The position numbers and the translations under genes are program-made. A stretch of 64,000 nt of DNA from Paenibacillus sp. FSL K6-1330. Its GTDB lineage: Bacteria > Bacillota > Bacilli > Paenibacillales > Paenibacillaceae. Location: contig NZ_CP150269.1 in assembly GCF_037976825.1 (NCBI RefSeq), forward strand, positions 207,001 to 271,000, read 5' to 3'. Under the pieces are notes generated by a model. It worked only from the letters and a program-made list of their open reading frames with translations, searched no databases and was not told the origin of the DNA. Shown here in pieces: positions 47,406 to 55,092 of the stretch (position 1 is the first letter of the stretch; each line of letters opens with the position of its first letter).

Positions 47406-47448
47406 ATTGTAATATAGAGCAATCAATTATGTGGTGAATTATTTCACA
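47406..47448 (-). promoter_or_regulatory. FNR/CRP-like site and promoter
   Basis: GGTGAATTATTTCACA (47433-47448) matches TGTGA-N6-TCACA except at the outermost base. On the minus strand a -10-like TACAAT (47406-47411) would place the site centre about 41.5 bp before the start point, the class II activator position. Confidence 0.6.
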
Positions 47449-47631
47449 ATGTGTATTGGGTCTTATTTATTACGATGCCACCCGGGCTACGATCTCTTGA
47501 CTTCCTGCGTGTTTCCAATTTATTTTGCCTCATAAGGATACCGCTTTTTCGCGTTGAGTTCCTTTATAATGAAGATATATAATCTGATCATTGCCTGTGT
47601 GGATGATTACGCTCTTGATTGGAGGGGTTTT

Positions 47632-48198
47632 ATGGCACAAACAACAAAAAAAGCGCTTGCCCTATCGCTAAAAAAAATGCTTGAGAAAAAAACGCTTGAT
47701 AAGATAACCGTTATTGATATTGTTGAGGACTGCGAAGTAAATCGCCAAACGTTTTATTATCATTTCAAGGATATTTATGATCTTGTGGAGTGGATTTGCA
47801 CAAGTGAGGCTACCATAGCGTTGGATGGCAAGAAAACATATGACACGTGGCAGCAGGGCCTATTGCAAATATTTGAGTATGTGCTGAAAAACAAGGCGTT
47901 TGTGACGAGTGTCTATCATTCGATTAAACGAGAGCAACTGGAAAGGTACCTATTTAACGTAACCTATAATCTTTTGATAGGAGTTATCGAGGAAAAGGCC
48001 GTTACGATGTCGATCAGGGATGATGATAAGTCGTTTATCGCTGACTTTTATAAATATGCGTTTGTAGGATTGATGCTGGATTGGATTGCTAAAGGGATGA
48101 AGGAAGAGCCCGCTGCGATTGTGGACCGGCTAAGCATTTTGATTCAAGGAGATATTTTTTTCGCGCTTGAAAAGTTTAAATCGCACCACGATCATTAG
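47632..48198 (+). CDS. TetR-family regulator (DhaS-like)
   Basis: Regulator of 188 residues. The N-terminal helix-turn-helix (about 20-55) reads KITVIDIVEDCEVNRQTFYYHFKDIYDLVEWI, and the C-terminal part resembles the TetR_C_8 domain of DhaS-type proteins. Start: ATG at 47632 with GGAGGGG upstream; a longer frame from 47554 is not supported. TTGAGT-18 bp-TATAAT lies upstream. It is the gene before oleate hydratase, and a highly symmetrical dyad covers the junction, so it probably controls ohyA in response to a fatty acid. Confidence 0.9.
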   Translation: MAQTTKKALALSLKKMLEKKTLDKITVIDIVEDCEVNRQTFYYHFKDIYDLVEWICTSEATIALDGKKTYDTWQQGLLQIFEYVLKNKAFVTSVYHSIKREQLERYLFNVTYNLLIGVIEEKAVTMSIRDDDKSFIADFYKYAFVGLMLDWIAKGMKEEPAAIVDRLSILIQGDIFFALEKFKSHHDH

Positions 48199-48248
48199 AC
48201 AATATTAGGCTTTTGTCGAAAGTTTCGACATTAGGCGGACATTGTCTA
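48196..48248. promoter_or_regulatory. 53-bp nested dyad between the TetR gene and ohyA
   Basis: The inner palindrome TGTCGAAAGTTTCGACA (48214-48230) and outer arms TAGACAAT (48196) / ATTGTCTA (ends 48248) share one centre at 48222. No T tract follows, so an operator is more likely than a terminator. Confidence 0.65.
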
Positions 48249-48310
48249 TAGGAGACCTCCGAATATTTTCTTATGATGAAGTTGCTAGAATCAATTCGGA
48301 GGTGACTGGA

Positions 48311-50080
48311 ATGTATTATAGCAATGGAAATTATGAAGCGTTTGCCCGTCCGGAAAAACCGGTCGATGTCGACAAAAAATCAGCATATCTGGTTGGAGCC
48401 GGTTTAGGCTCTCTGGCAGCTGCGTGCTTCCTTGTGCGCGACGGCCAAATGAAGGGAGAACGGGTTCACATTCTGGAGGAGCTTAGTCTTCCCGGAGGTG
48501 CCTGCGACGGAATTCATGACAGCGATAAAGGTTTTATTATTCGCGGTGGACGGGAAATGGAAGATCATTTTGAATGCTTGTGGGATTTGTTCCGTACTAT
48601 TCCGTCTCTTGAAATTGAAGGCGCATCGGTTTTGGATGAGTTTTACTGGCTGAACAAGAAAGATCCAAACTATTCTCTAATGAGAGCCACGGTTAACCGA
48701 GGCGAGGATGCCCATACGGATGGAAAATTTGCTCTGAGTGAAAAAGCTTCGCTGGAAATCGTGAAGTTATTCTTTACTCGAAACGAAGATTTGTATGATA
48801 AGCAAATTACCGATGTATTCACGGAGGATTTCTTTGCCTCGAATTTCTGGCTTTACTGGAGAACGATGTTTGCCTTTGAAGATTGGCACAGCGCTTTGGA
48901 GATGAAGCTTTACATTCAAAGATTCATTCACCATATTGGCGGACTGCCTGATTTTTCGGCGTTAAAATTTACGAAATATAATCAATATGAGTCATTGATT
49001 CTGCCAATGATGAAATATTTGCAGTCGCATGGCGTTCATTTCCAATATGATACAACGGTCACGAATGTAGTATTTGATATTCAAGGTAATAAGAAGGTTG
49101 CCAAGCAAATTGTATGTCGCCGTGCTGGCAATGAGGAATATATCGATTTAACGGAAGATGATTTGGTGTTTGTGACAAATGGCAGCTGCACGGAAAATTC
49201 TTCTTCGGGCGACCATCATCGTGCGGCTGAATTCAATCGTTCCGCAGGCGGCTGCTGGGAGCTCTGGAGAAATATCGCCAAGCAGGATCCATCCTTTGGG
49301 CGCCCCGATAAATTCTGCACGAATACGGAAGCGACGAACTGGGAATCGGCAACCGTTACGACACTTGATGACAGAATTCCGCCCTATATTGAAAAAGTTT
49401 GTCAGCGCGACCCGTTCAGCGGAAAGGTCGTTACCGGCGGCATCGTGTCCGTAAAGGATTCCAAGTGGCTCATGAGTTACACTTTAAATCGTCAACCGCA
49501 TTTCAAAGAGCAGCCGAAAGATCAGCTTGTGGTATGGGTATATGGATTATTCACCGATGTTCCGGGCGATTACATCAAGAAGCCGATGAGAGAATGTACC
49601 GGCGAGGAAATTACGATGGAGTGGCTGTACCATCTGGGTGTGCCGGAGCATGAAATTGCTGACATGGCTGCCAACTCTGCCCGCTGCATCCCGACCATGA
49701 TGCCTTACATTACGGCATTCTTCATGCCGAGAACAGAAGGAGACCGGCCAAAAGTAGTTCCGGATGGTTGCGTCAACTTCGCGTTTATCGGACAGTTTGC
49801 CGACACGGTTCGCGACACCGTATTTACAACCGAATATTCGGTTAGAACGGCAATGGAGGCTGTGTACACCTTATTAAACGTAGACCGCGGCGTACCCGAA
49901 GTGTTCGGCTCCTGCTACGATGTCCGTGTACTGCTGGACTCCACTTCCAAAATGATGGACGGTAAAAAACTAACCGATTTGAAGCTTCCGTTGATCATGA
50001 ACTTAATAGAAAAGCAGGCTTTGAAAAAAGTTTCCGGAACCGTCATCGAAGATATGTTGAAACGCTATAACATCATATAG
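48311..50080 (+). CDS. ohyA: Oleate hydratase
   Basis: FAD-containing hydratase of 589 residues that adds water across the cis-9 double bond of oleate or similar acids, a detoxification reaction for antimicrobial unsaturated fatty acids. N-terminal [20 protein letters not shown] motif [35 protein letters not shown], and the substrate-channel regions with [16 protein letters not shown] are characteristic. Start: ATG at 48311 with GGAGGTG 7 bp upstream; earlier in-frame starts have none. Normal length. Preceded by a TetR gene and a symmetrical operator. Confidence 0.95.
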   Translation: MYYSNGNYEAFARPEKPVDVDKKSAYLVGAGLGSLAAACFLVRDGQMKGERVHILEELSLPGGACDGIHDSDKGFIIRGGREMEDHFECLWDLFRTIPSLEIEGASVLDEFYWLNKKDPNYSLMRATVNRGEDAHTDGKFALSEKASLEIVKLFFTRNEDLYDKQITDVFTEDFFASNFWLYWRTMFAFEDWHSALEMKLYIQRFIHHIGGLPDFSALKFTKYNQYESLILPMMKYLQSHGVHFQYDTTVTNVVFDIQGNKKVAKQIVCRRAGNEEYIDLTEDDLVFVTNGSCTENSSSGDHHRAAEFNRSAGGCWELWRNIAKQDPSFGRPDKFCTNTEATNWESATVTTLDDRIPPYIEKVCQRDPFSGKVVTGGIVSVKDSKWLMSYTLNRQPHFKEQPKDQLVVWVYGLFTDVPGDYIKKPMRECTGEEITMEWLYHLGVPEHEIADMAANSARCIPTMMPYITAFFMPRTEGDRPKVVPDGCVNFAFIGQFADTVRDTVFTTEYSVRTAMEAVYTLLNVDRGVPEVFGSCYDVRVLLDSTSKMMDGKKLTDLKLPLIMNLIEKQALKKVSGTVIEDMLKRYNII

Positions 50081-50120
50081 TCGAAGTCCCATTGTCAAAG
50101 ATGATATGGAACATCAATGA

Positions 50121-50145
50121 GCGCACCAATCCAAGATTGGTGTGC
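50121..50145 (+). terminator. Hairpin after ohyA
   Basis: GCGCACCAATC pairs with GATTGGTGTGC around a 3-base loop. A short T tract is lacking, so efficiency is unclear. Confidence 0.5.
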
Positions 50146-50160
50146 TGTATGGAAAAAAAC

Positions 50161-50210
50161 AAACACGATAGATCCCTGGCCTTTATGGCCTTTGGAGACC
50201 TATCGTGTTT
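50161..50210. terminator. Hairpin, probable terminator of the small HhH gene
   Basis: AAACACGATAG pairs with CTATCGTGTTT. On the minus strand it is followed by GTTTTTTTCC and stands directly after the gene at 50213. Confidence 0.75.
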
Positions 50211-50212
50211 AT

Positions 50213-50431
50213 TTATTCTTTGAAGGAAAGGCCCTTCTCGGCAAGAGCTTCGCGCAGTATTCTGATCGCTTTGGGCCCTACCCCGTGAAGCGCCAGCAGT
50301 TCTTTCTCGGATGCTTGGGTGAGGTCGGCAAGCTGATGATAGCCTGCAGCGATTAGGGCTCGACGTGCAGGTTTACCGGCCTTAACGGGAAAATCGCTCT
50401 CTGCAGCCGGAGTGGGGGTTTTGTCACGCAT
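50213..50431 (-). CDS. Small helix-hairpin-helix protein (RNA polymerase alpha C-terminal-domain-like)
   Basis: Basic cytoplasmic protein of 72 residues from the ATG at 50431 (GAGAGGG 7 bp upstream). The fold-defining part is ARRALIAAGYHQLADLTQASEKELLALHGVGPKAIRILREALAEKG, a helix-hairpin-helix motif as in the RNA polymerase alpha C-terminal domain and in DNA-repair proteins. Such stand-alone proteins bind DNA; their roles are mostly unknown. It lies convergent to ohyA and divergent from the iron-uptake genes. Confidence 0.85.
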   Translation of the reverse strand: MRDKTPTPAAESDFPVKAGKPARRALIAAGYHQLADLTQASEKELLALHGVGPKAIRILREALAEKGLSFKE

Positions 50432-50622
50432 GCAGATCCCTCTCTTTTCGGTTGTTTTGTTAAAGCGGATATAAGGCACCAGACTGAATGGTAGACGCTA
50501 AGTTTGTAGGAATAATTTAGTAAGATTATGTTATACATCTCATGTTCTGTAAAGAACGAATTCCATACTCATGGCAGAAAAGGCAGATTCATGGAGGGTT
50601 CAGGCAATCTTCATAAATTCTA

Positions 50623-50684
50623 TTGACAATCTTAATGAGAATAATTATCATTGTGCTGAGTGTTGATAATGATAATTGTTCTCA
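50623..50684 (+). promoter_or_regulatory. Promoter with overlapping Fur boxes
   Basis: TTGACA (50623), 17 bp, TATCAT (50646-50651). TGAGAATAATTATCA (50636-50650) fits the Bacillus Fur 7-1-7 motif with one change, and TGATAATTGTTCTCA (50670-50684) is a second, weaker copy. Iron repression of the downstream genes is expected. Confidence 0.85.
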
Positions 50685-50744
50685 ATAATTATTATTAGTA
50701 AACAATATCTACAATACATAGAGGGTATGAGGGGGAGAAATTCA

Positions 50745-51779
50745 ATGCGCAGTATGAAGGGTCTCGTGTTTATCGTATTGATTTTTGCATTGGTTTTAGC
50801 CGGTTGTGGCGGAGGCGCGGCATCCAATGATGGAGGCGGCTCTACCGCAGCGCAGAATTCGGATCAAGGGGCCGCACAGGGTGGGGATAACACCGAGGCC
50901 ACGCCGGAGACCCGAACCATTAAGCACGCCCTGGGCGAAACGGAAATCACTGGCGTTCCTAAGCGTATTGTCGCACTGGAATGGCTTTACGCGGAGGATG
51001 TCCTTGCGCTCGGCGTTCAGCCCGTCGGCATTGCAGATATTGAGGGGATGAACCAATGGGTAAACATTCCGGTGGAGATCGGTTCGGACGTGACCGATGT
51101 CGGCACTCGTCAAGAGCCGAATCTCGAGCTTATCGCTTCCTTGAAGCCGGACCTGATCATCGGTTTGAAATCGAATCTTGAAGCTGGCTATGATACTTAC
51201 AACAGCATCGCGCCAACATTGGTATTCGATCCTTATCCGGTTGAGGGACAAGGGGACCAATATGAAGAGATGGTTAATACCTTCAATACGATTGCTGACG
51301 TGCTTGGCAAAAAAGACGAAGCTGCAAAAGTACTTAGCGACCTGGATCAAACCTATGCCGACGCCAAAGCCAAGCTTGAAGCTGCCGGTATGACGGAAAA
51401 ACCATTTGCGCTGGCGATGGGGTACAGTAACCAGAATGCGGTGACGTTCCGGATTTCGACGGACAATTCCCTGGCCGTCAAAATTTTGGAGCACATCGGG
51501 TTAACCAATGCCCATAAGCCTAATCAATTTGAGGTATATGGATTTACCACTGGGGACGTAGAGGCATTGCCTGCCCTTCAGGATGCGAATTTCCTGCATA
51601 TAATTCAGGATAGCGATAACGTCATCGAGAACCAATTGAAGGACAATCCGGTATGGAAAGGTCTGAACTTTGTTAAAGAAGACCGCGTGTATGCACTTGG
51701 CGGTGACATGTGGCCATACGGCGGCCCATTGTCTGCCCAAACCATGGCCCAGAAGACAGCTGATCTGCTCACAAAATGA
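50745..51779 (+). CDS. Iron-siderophore-binding lipoprotein
   Basis: Receptor of 344 residues from the ATG at 50745 (GAGGGGGAGA upstream). Lipobox LVLAGC (Cys near 23) follows a short signal peptide, then a Ser/Gly/Gln-rich linker and a FecB/FhuD-type binding domain with GVPKRIVALEWLYAEDVLALGVQPVGIADIEG and VGTRQEPNLELIASLKPDLIIGLKS. It resembles YfmC/FecB-type ferric citrate or hydroxamate receptors; the ligand is not certain. Four-base overlap with the permease gene and Fur boxes upstream make iron uptake the clear role. Confidence 0.93.
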   Translation: MRSMKGLVFIVLIFALVLAGCGGGAASNDGGGSTAAQNSDQGAAQGGDNTEATPETRTIKHALGETEITGVPKRIVALEWLYAEDVLALGVQPVGIADIEGMNQWVNIPVEIGSDVTDVGTRQEPNLELIASLKPDLIIGLKSNLEAGYDTYNSIAPTLVFDPYPVEGQGDQYEEMVNTFNTIADVLGKKDEAAKVLSDLDQTYADAKAKLEAAGMTEKPFALAMGYSNQNAVTFRISTDNSLAVKILEHIGLTNAHKPNQFEVYGFTTGDVEALPALQDANFLHIIQDSDNVIENQLKDNPVWKGLNFVKEDRVYALGGDMWPYGGPLSAQTMAQKTADLLTK

Positions 51780-53881
51780 GTCTCGGTAAGAAACTGGCAC
51801 AAGGCTCCGCGCCGGTGAGCATCCATCCAGCCCCACCCGTTTCCTCAGGTAGGGGCTGGAAGCCGTTATGGATGCTGGTTGGAGGCCTTGTGGCTCTGTT
51901 ATTTCTCACATTTATCAGCTTGACGCAAGGGCTAGCGGATATATCCGTCAAAACGGTGGTCCAAGCCTTGGTGTCTCCGCAGGATATTGCAGATCATCAT
52001 CTCATCCGCAGCGTGCGTCTTCCTCGAACAGTGATGGGCCTATTATCAGGCGCGGCCTTGGCGGTGTCGGGTGTGCTCATGCAGACCGTCACGCGCAACC
52101 CGCTGGCATCGGAGACAACGCTTGGCGTGAATGCCGGCGCTTATTTGGCCGTCGTGGCGGGGATGATCTTCTGGCCGGGACTGCTGCATCAGTATGCCCT
52201 TCCTTTGGCTGTCTCAGGGGGAACACTGGCGGCTGTAGCGGTCTATGCGCTGGCGGGAAAAACGCAGGGCTCCCCCTTGCGGATTGCATTGTCCGGGATG
52301 ATCGTCACTCTGGTTCTATCCTCCGTTACGAGTGCGCTGGTGCTGCTGAACCAGCAAACGACGCAGGGGATTTTTCTGTGGGGCTCCGGCTCGCTAATTC
52401 AGAATGACTGGGATGGCGTAGCTTTTTCATGGCCGTGGATCATTGGCGGGCTGATCGTGCTGTGTTTAGCGGTACGCCAGTGGGACATTCTGACCCTCAA
52501 TGAAGAGTCGGCACGTTCCCTTGGCCAAAAAGTCGGCACTACCCGCTTGCTTGCGATGGGGGCAGCCATTGTGCTGGCCTGCGTGACCGTGAGCGTGGTC
52601 GGTCCGATCGGCTTTATCGGGTTGGTCGCTCCTCATCTGGTCCGCCTGTCCGGCGTGATCCGGCATGCGGGGTTAATTCCGCTGGCTGCCTTATGGGGCT
52701 CTGCTCTGCTTGTCGGGGCCGACACGGTGGCCAGGATGTTCATAAACGCCTACGGTGAGCTTCCGGTCGGGGCCATTACGGCCATGATCGGAGCCCCGTG
52801 CCTCATCTGGCTTGCCATGCGGGTATCCCGCTCGTTGATCGGAGGGAGCGGGGCTTCCGGCGGATCAGCCATGGCGGTCACGAGCCTGCGCCGGATACCA
52901 TATCCGGCCTTGGTAACACTGTTCAGCGTGCTGCTGGCGCTGGTATGGATATTCAGCCTGATGAGCGGCAGTCTGCGCATTCCCTTCACGGAAGTGCTGG
53001 CCGTGCTTACGGGAGGCGGCGAGTCGATGTATCGCCAGATTCTGCTGGAATTCCGCTTGCCGAGGCTGCTCACAGCCGGCTTGTCCGGCATGGCGCTGGC
53101 CGTCAGCGGCAGTCTTCTGCAGAATGCGGTCCGGAATCCGCTGGGAGATCCCCAGGTGATCGGAGTGACCAGCGGAGCCGGTGCGGGCGCACTGCTTCTG
53201 ATGATAGGCTTTCCGCAATTGTCGGCTGGCTGGGTACCGGTCGGAGCGGTTCTCGGAGGGTTGGCTGCAGCCGCTTTGGTATACGCGGTGTCCTGGAAAA
53301 GAGGACTTCATCCGACGATTCTTACGCTGGTTGGAATTGCAGTTGCCGCGCTTGGTTCTGCCATCATCAATCTGATGATCATTCATGCGAAGGTCGACGT
53401 AGCGCCCGCATTATCCTGGATGGCGGGAAGCACGTATAACCGGGGCTGGACGGAGGTCCAGCGGATTGTTCCCGCCATTCTGATCCTGCTGCCTCTGGCT
53501 GCGTGGCTCGGGCGGAAGGTGGATCTGCTGACGTTCAGCGAAGAAAGCTCCACCGGTCTTGGCCTTCATGTACGGAATACCCGGATGTACGTCGCCATCA
53601 TTGCGGTGCTGTTGGCTTCGATTGCCGCAGCCAATGTCGGCTCGGTCGGCTTTATCGGACTGCTTGCGCCGCATGCCGCCAGAATGCTGGTTGGGGCCCG
53701 CCATCGGCAATCGATGGTTATCGCTGCGCTGCTCGGCGGAATTTTGCTGGCTGGGGCAGACTGGATCGGGAGGGTGGTCATGATTCCGAAGGAACTGCCT
53801 TCGGGTATCGTTACCGCGCTTCTGGGTGCGCCGTACCTGTTATATTTGATGGGGAAAACCAATAAACTGAAACATAAATAA
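51776..53881 (+). CDS. Fused FecCD-type iron permease (both subunits in one protein)
   Basis: Membrane protein of 701 residues, two FecCD/BtuC-type halves in tandem (about 30-345 and 370-698), some 20 helices in all. Each half carries the family pattern: RLPRTVMGLLSGAALAVSGVLMQTVTRNPLA and RLPRLLTAGLSGMALAVSGSLLQNAVRNPLGDPQ, and each ends with VGPIGFIGLVAPH or VGSVGFIGLLAPH. The single-chain arrangement is known from FhuB. It overlaps the receptor gene by four bases. No ATPase gene follows; an FpuC/FhuC-type ATPase from elsewhere is presumably shared. Confidence 0.94.
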   Translation: MSLGKKLAQGSAPVSIHPAPPVSSGRGWKPLWMLVGGLVALLFLTFISLTQGLADISVKTVVQALVSPQDIADHHLIRSVRLPRTVMGLLSGAALAVSGVLMQTVTRNPLASETTLGVNAGAYLAVVAGMIFWPGLLHQYALPLAVSGGTLAAVAVYALAGKTQGSPLRIALSGMIVTLVLSSVTSALVLLNQQTTQGIFLWGSGSLIQNDWDGVAFSWPWIIGGLIVLCLAVRQWDILTLNEESARSLGQKVGTTRLLAMGAAIVLACVTVSVVGPIGFIGLVAPHLVRLSGVIRHAGLIPLAALWGSALLVGADTVARMFINAYGELPVGAITAMIGAPCLIWLAMRVSRSLIGGSGASGGSAMAVTSLRRIPYPALVTLFSVLLALVWIFSLMSGSLRIPFTEVLAVLTGGGESMYRQILLEFRLPRLLTAGLSGMALAVSGSLLQNAVRNPLGDPQVIGVTSGAGAGALLLMIGFPQLSAGWVPVGAVLGGLAAAALVYAVSWKRGLHPTILTLVGIAVAALGSAIINLMIIHAKVDVAPALSWMAGSTYNRGWTEVQRIVPAILILLPLAAWLGRKVDLLTFSEESSTGLGLHVRNTRMYVAIIAVLLASIAAANVGSVGFIGLLAPHAARMLVGARHRQSMVIAALLGGILLAGADWIGRVVMIPKELPSGIVTALLGAPYLLYLMGKTNKLKHK

Positions 53882-53898
53882 CCGTATGTTGAATATCC

Positions 53899-53951
53899 AA
53901 AAAGGCTATTCCATAGTCGCCAAGAGAGGTGACATGGGATGGCCTTTTTTT
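53899..53951 (+). terminator. Terminator of the iron-uptake operon
   Basis: AAAAAGGCTATTCCAT pairs with ATGGGATGGCCTTTTTTT, with small bulges. Confidence 0.75.
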
Positions 53952-54012
53952 GTCTTCAATCGGTTGATTATTAGATTTGCCTCGCTTTGCTTCTTCTGGC
54001 TGTGGTCGGCTG

Positions 54013-54945
54013 TTAGGCTTCCGTGTACCGCACAAACGACAGGATGATATCCTGCGGATGATCTCCGAAACCCGAACCATATAGATTCAGGCCGTTCGGG
54101 TGCTCGGCGTCTTTCTTCACTTCAAAGCGGACGCGGATGGGCCGGTTAAAGGCAAGCTCCAGCGAATCGATGGTCGTAGCACTGGATTCGTGGCCATTGA
54201 CCTGGCTGCCCTGCTTGGTTACGCGCCATTCCGTCAGCATGCCGTACTCACTGCCGCTCCTCCATTTATCCGGGGTGAGTTTCCCCTTGCGATCACCAAA
54301 ATCACCGGGACTTGTCCAAGTGCCTACAGGGAGGTCGTTGATGCTAACGGTGATGTCGGATGGCCAATCCTGCTGGAAGGAAGGCGCCTCAGAGCTAAGC
54401 TCCGCGCGGATGCGGAGCTCATCAAGAGCCGCTCCAGGCGGCATAGGGTTCGCAAAATAATATTCGATATATCCTGATCCCGAGAACCAGAGCAGCGCAG
54501 CCTCCGTTCGTTCCGGCATGTAAAAGGCGCGTGGATCGTCAGGCGATCCGATCAGAGAACCGTCCCGAGCTGCCATGCCGCAGGTTGGCTCGATATAGCA
54601 GTGGGAGAACATACCGATCGGCATGTGGATTTCTTCCGTGCGCTGCAGCCCCTCGCCGGGCTTCGAGGGGAGTTCGAGAAAAATGGAGCGGCAGGTGACG
54701 GCGCAGATTTTTTCCCGATTCGCTCCTTGCGAAGAGACGATCAGATCCGCTTGCTCTAGCATCTGGACATTAATGGATACCGTAGGCTGCGCAATCCCAA
54801 GCGCCTCCGCCAACTGACCGACACTCATCGGTTTATCGCCGAGCGCTTCAAGGATGCGAACACGGACATCACTGGATAGGGCCTTGGCTACTTCCACGAT
54901 CCGGGATGCCGGATAACGGTTGGTTTCCAGCTTCGATTCGTTCAT
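54013..54945 (-). CDS. ArsR-type regulator with a large C-terminal domain
   Basis: Protein of 310 residues: N-terminal ArsR/SmtB-like winged helix (about 14-95) with VRILEALGDKPMSVGQLAEALGIAQPTVSINVQMLEQADLI, and a C-terminal domain of some 200 residues, beta-rich in appearance, that could be a carbohydrate sensor (IEYYFANP, DITVSINDLPVGTWTSPGDFGDRKGKLTP). Divergent from the GH2 glycosidase gene, with both promoters and a dyad in the 147-bp gap, so it very probably regulates that gene. The C-terminal domain is not one I can name; the ligand is unknown. Confidence 0.85.
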   Translation of the reverse strand: MNESKLETNRYPASRIVEVAKALSSDVRVRILEALGDKPMSVGQLAEALGIAQPTVSINVQMLEQADLIVSSQGANREKICAVTCRSIFLELPSKPGEGLQRTEEIHMPIGMFSHCYIEPTCGMAARDGSLIGSPDDPRAFYMPERTEAALLWFSGSGYIEYYFANPMPPGAALDELRIRAELSSEAPSFQQDWPSDITVSINDLPVGTWTSPGDFGDRKGKLTPDKWRSGSEYGMLTEWRVTKQGSQVNGHESSATTIDSLELAFNRPIRVRFEVKKDAEHPNGLNLYGSGFGDHPQDIILSFVRYTEA

Positions 54946-54982
54946 AATCCCCTTCCTTTACTGAAGAGTTGTAGTAGCTCCA

Positions 54983-55053
54983 AGTGTACAATAAATTCGA
55001 TGTATTGTAAAAGTATAATGTACATTGCATTTATTATATACAGGTGCTAGAAT
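54983..55053. promoter_or_regulatory. Divergent promoters with a shared dyad
   Basis: Minus strand: TTTACA, 17 bp, TACACT (55011-54983). Plus strand: TTGCAT, 17 bp, TAGAAT (55025-55053). Between and overlapping the -35 boxes is the palindrome AATGTACATT (55017-55026), centre of a longer imperfect dyad from TGTAT (55001) to ATACA (55042). Confidence 0.75.
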
Positions 55054-55092
55054 AGGGGCAAATTCAGAAAAAGGAAAGGTTGTGTTCGCTTC

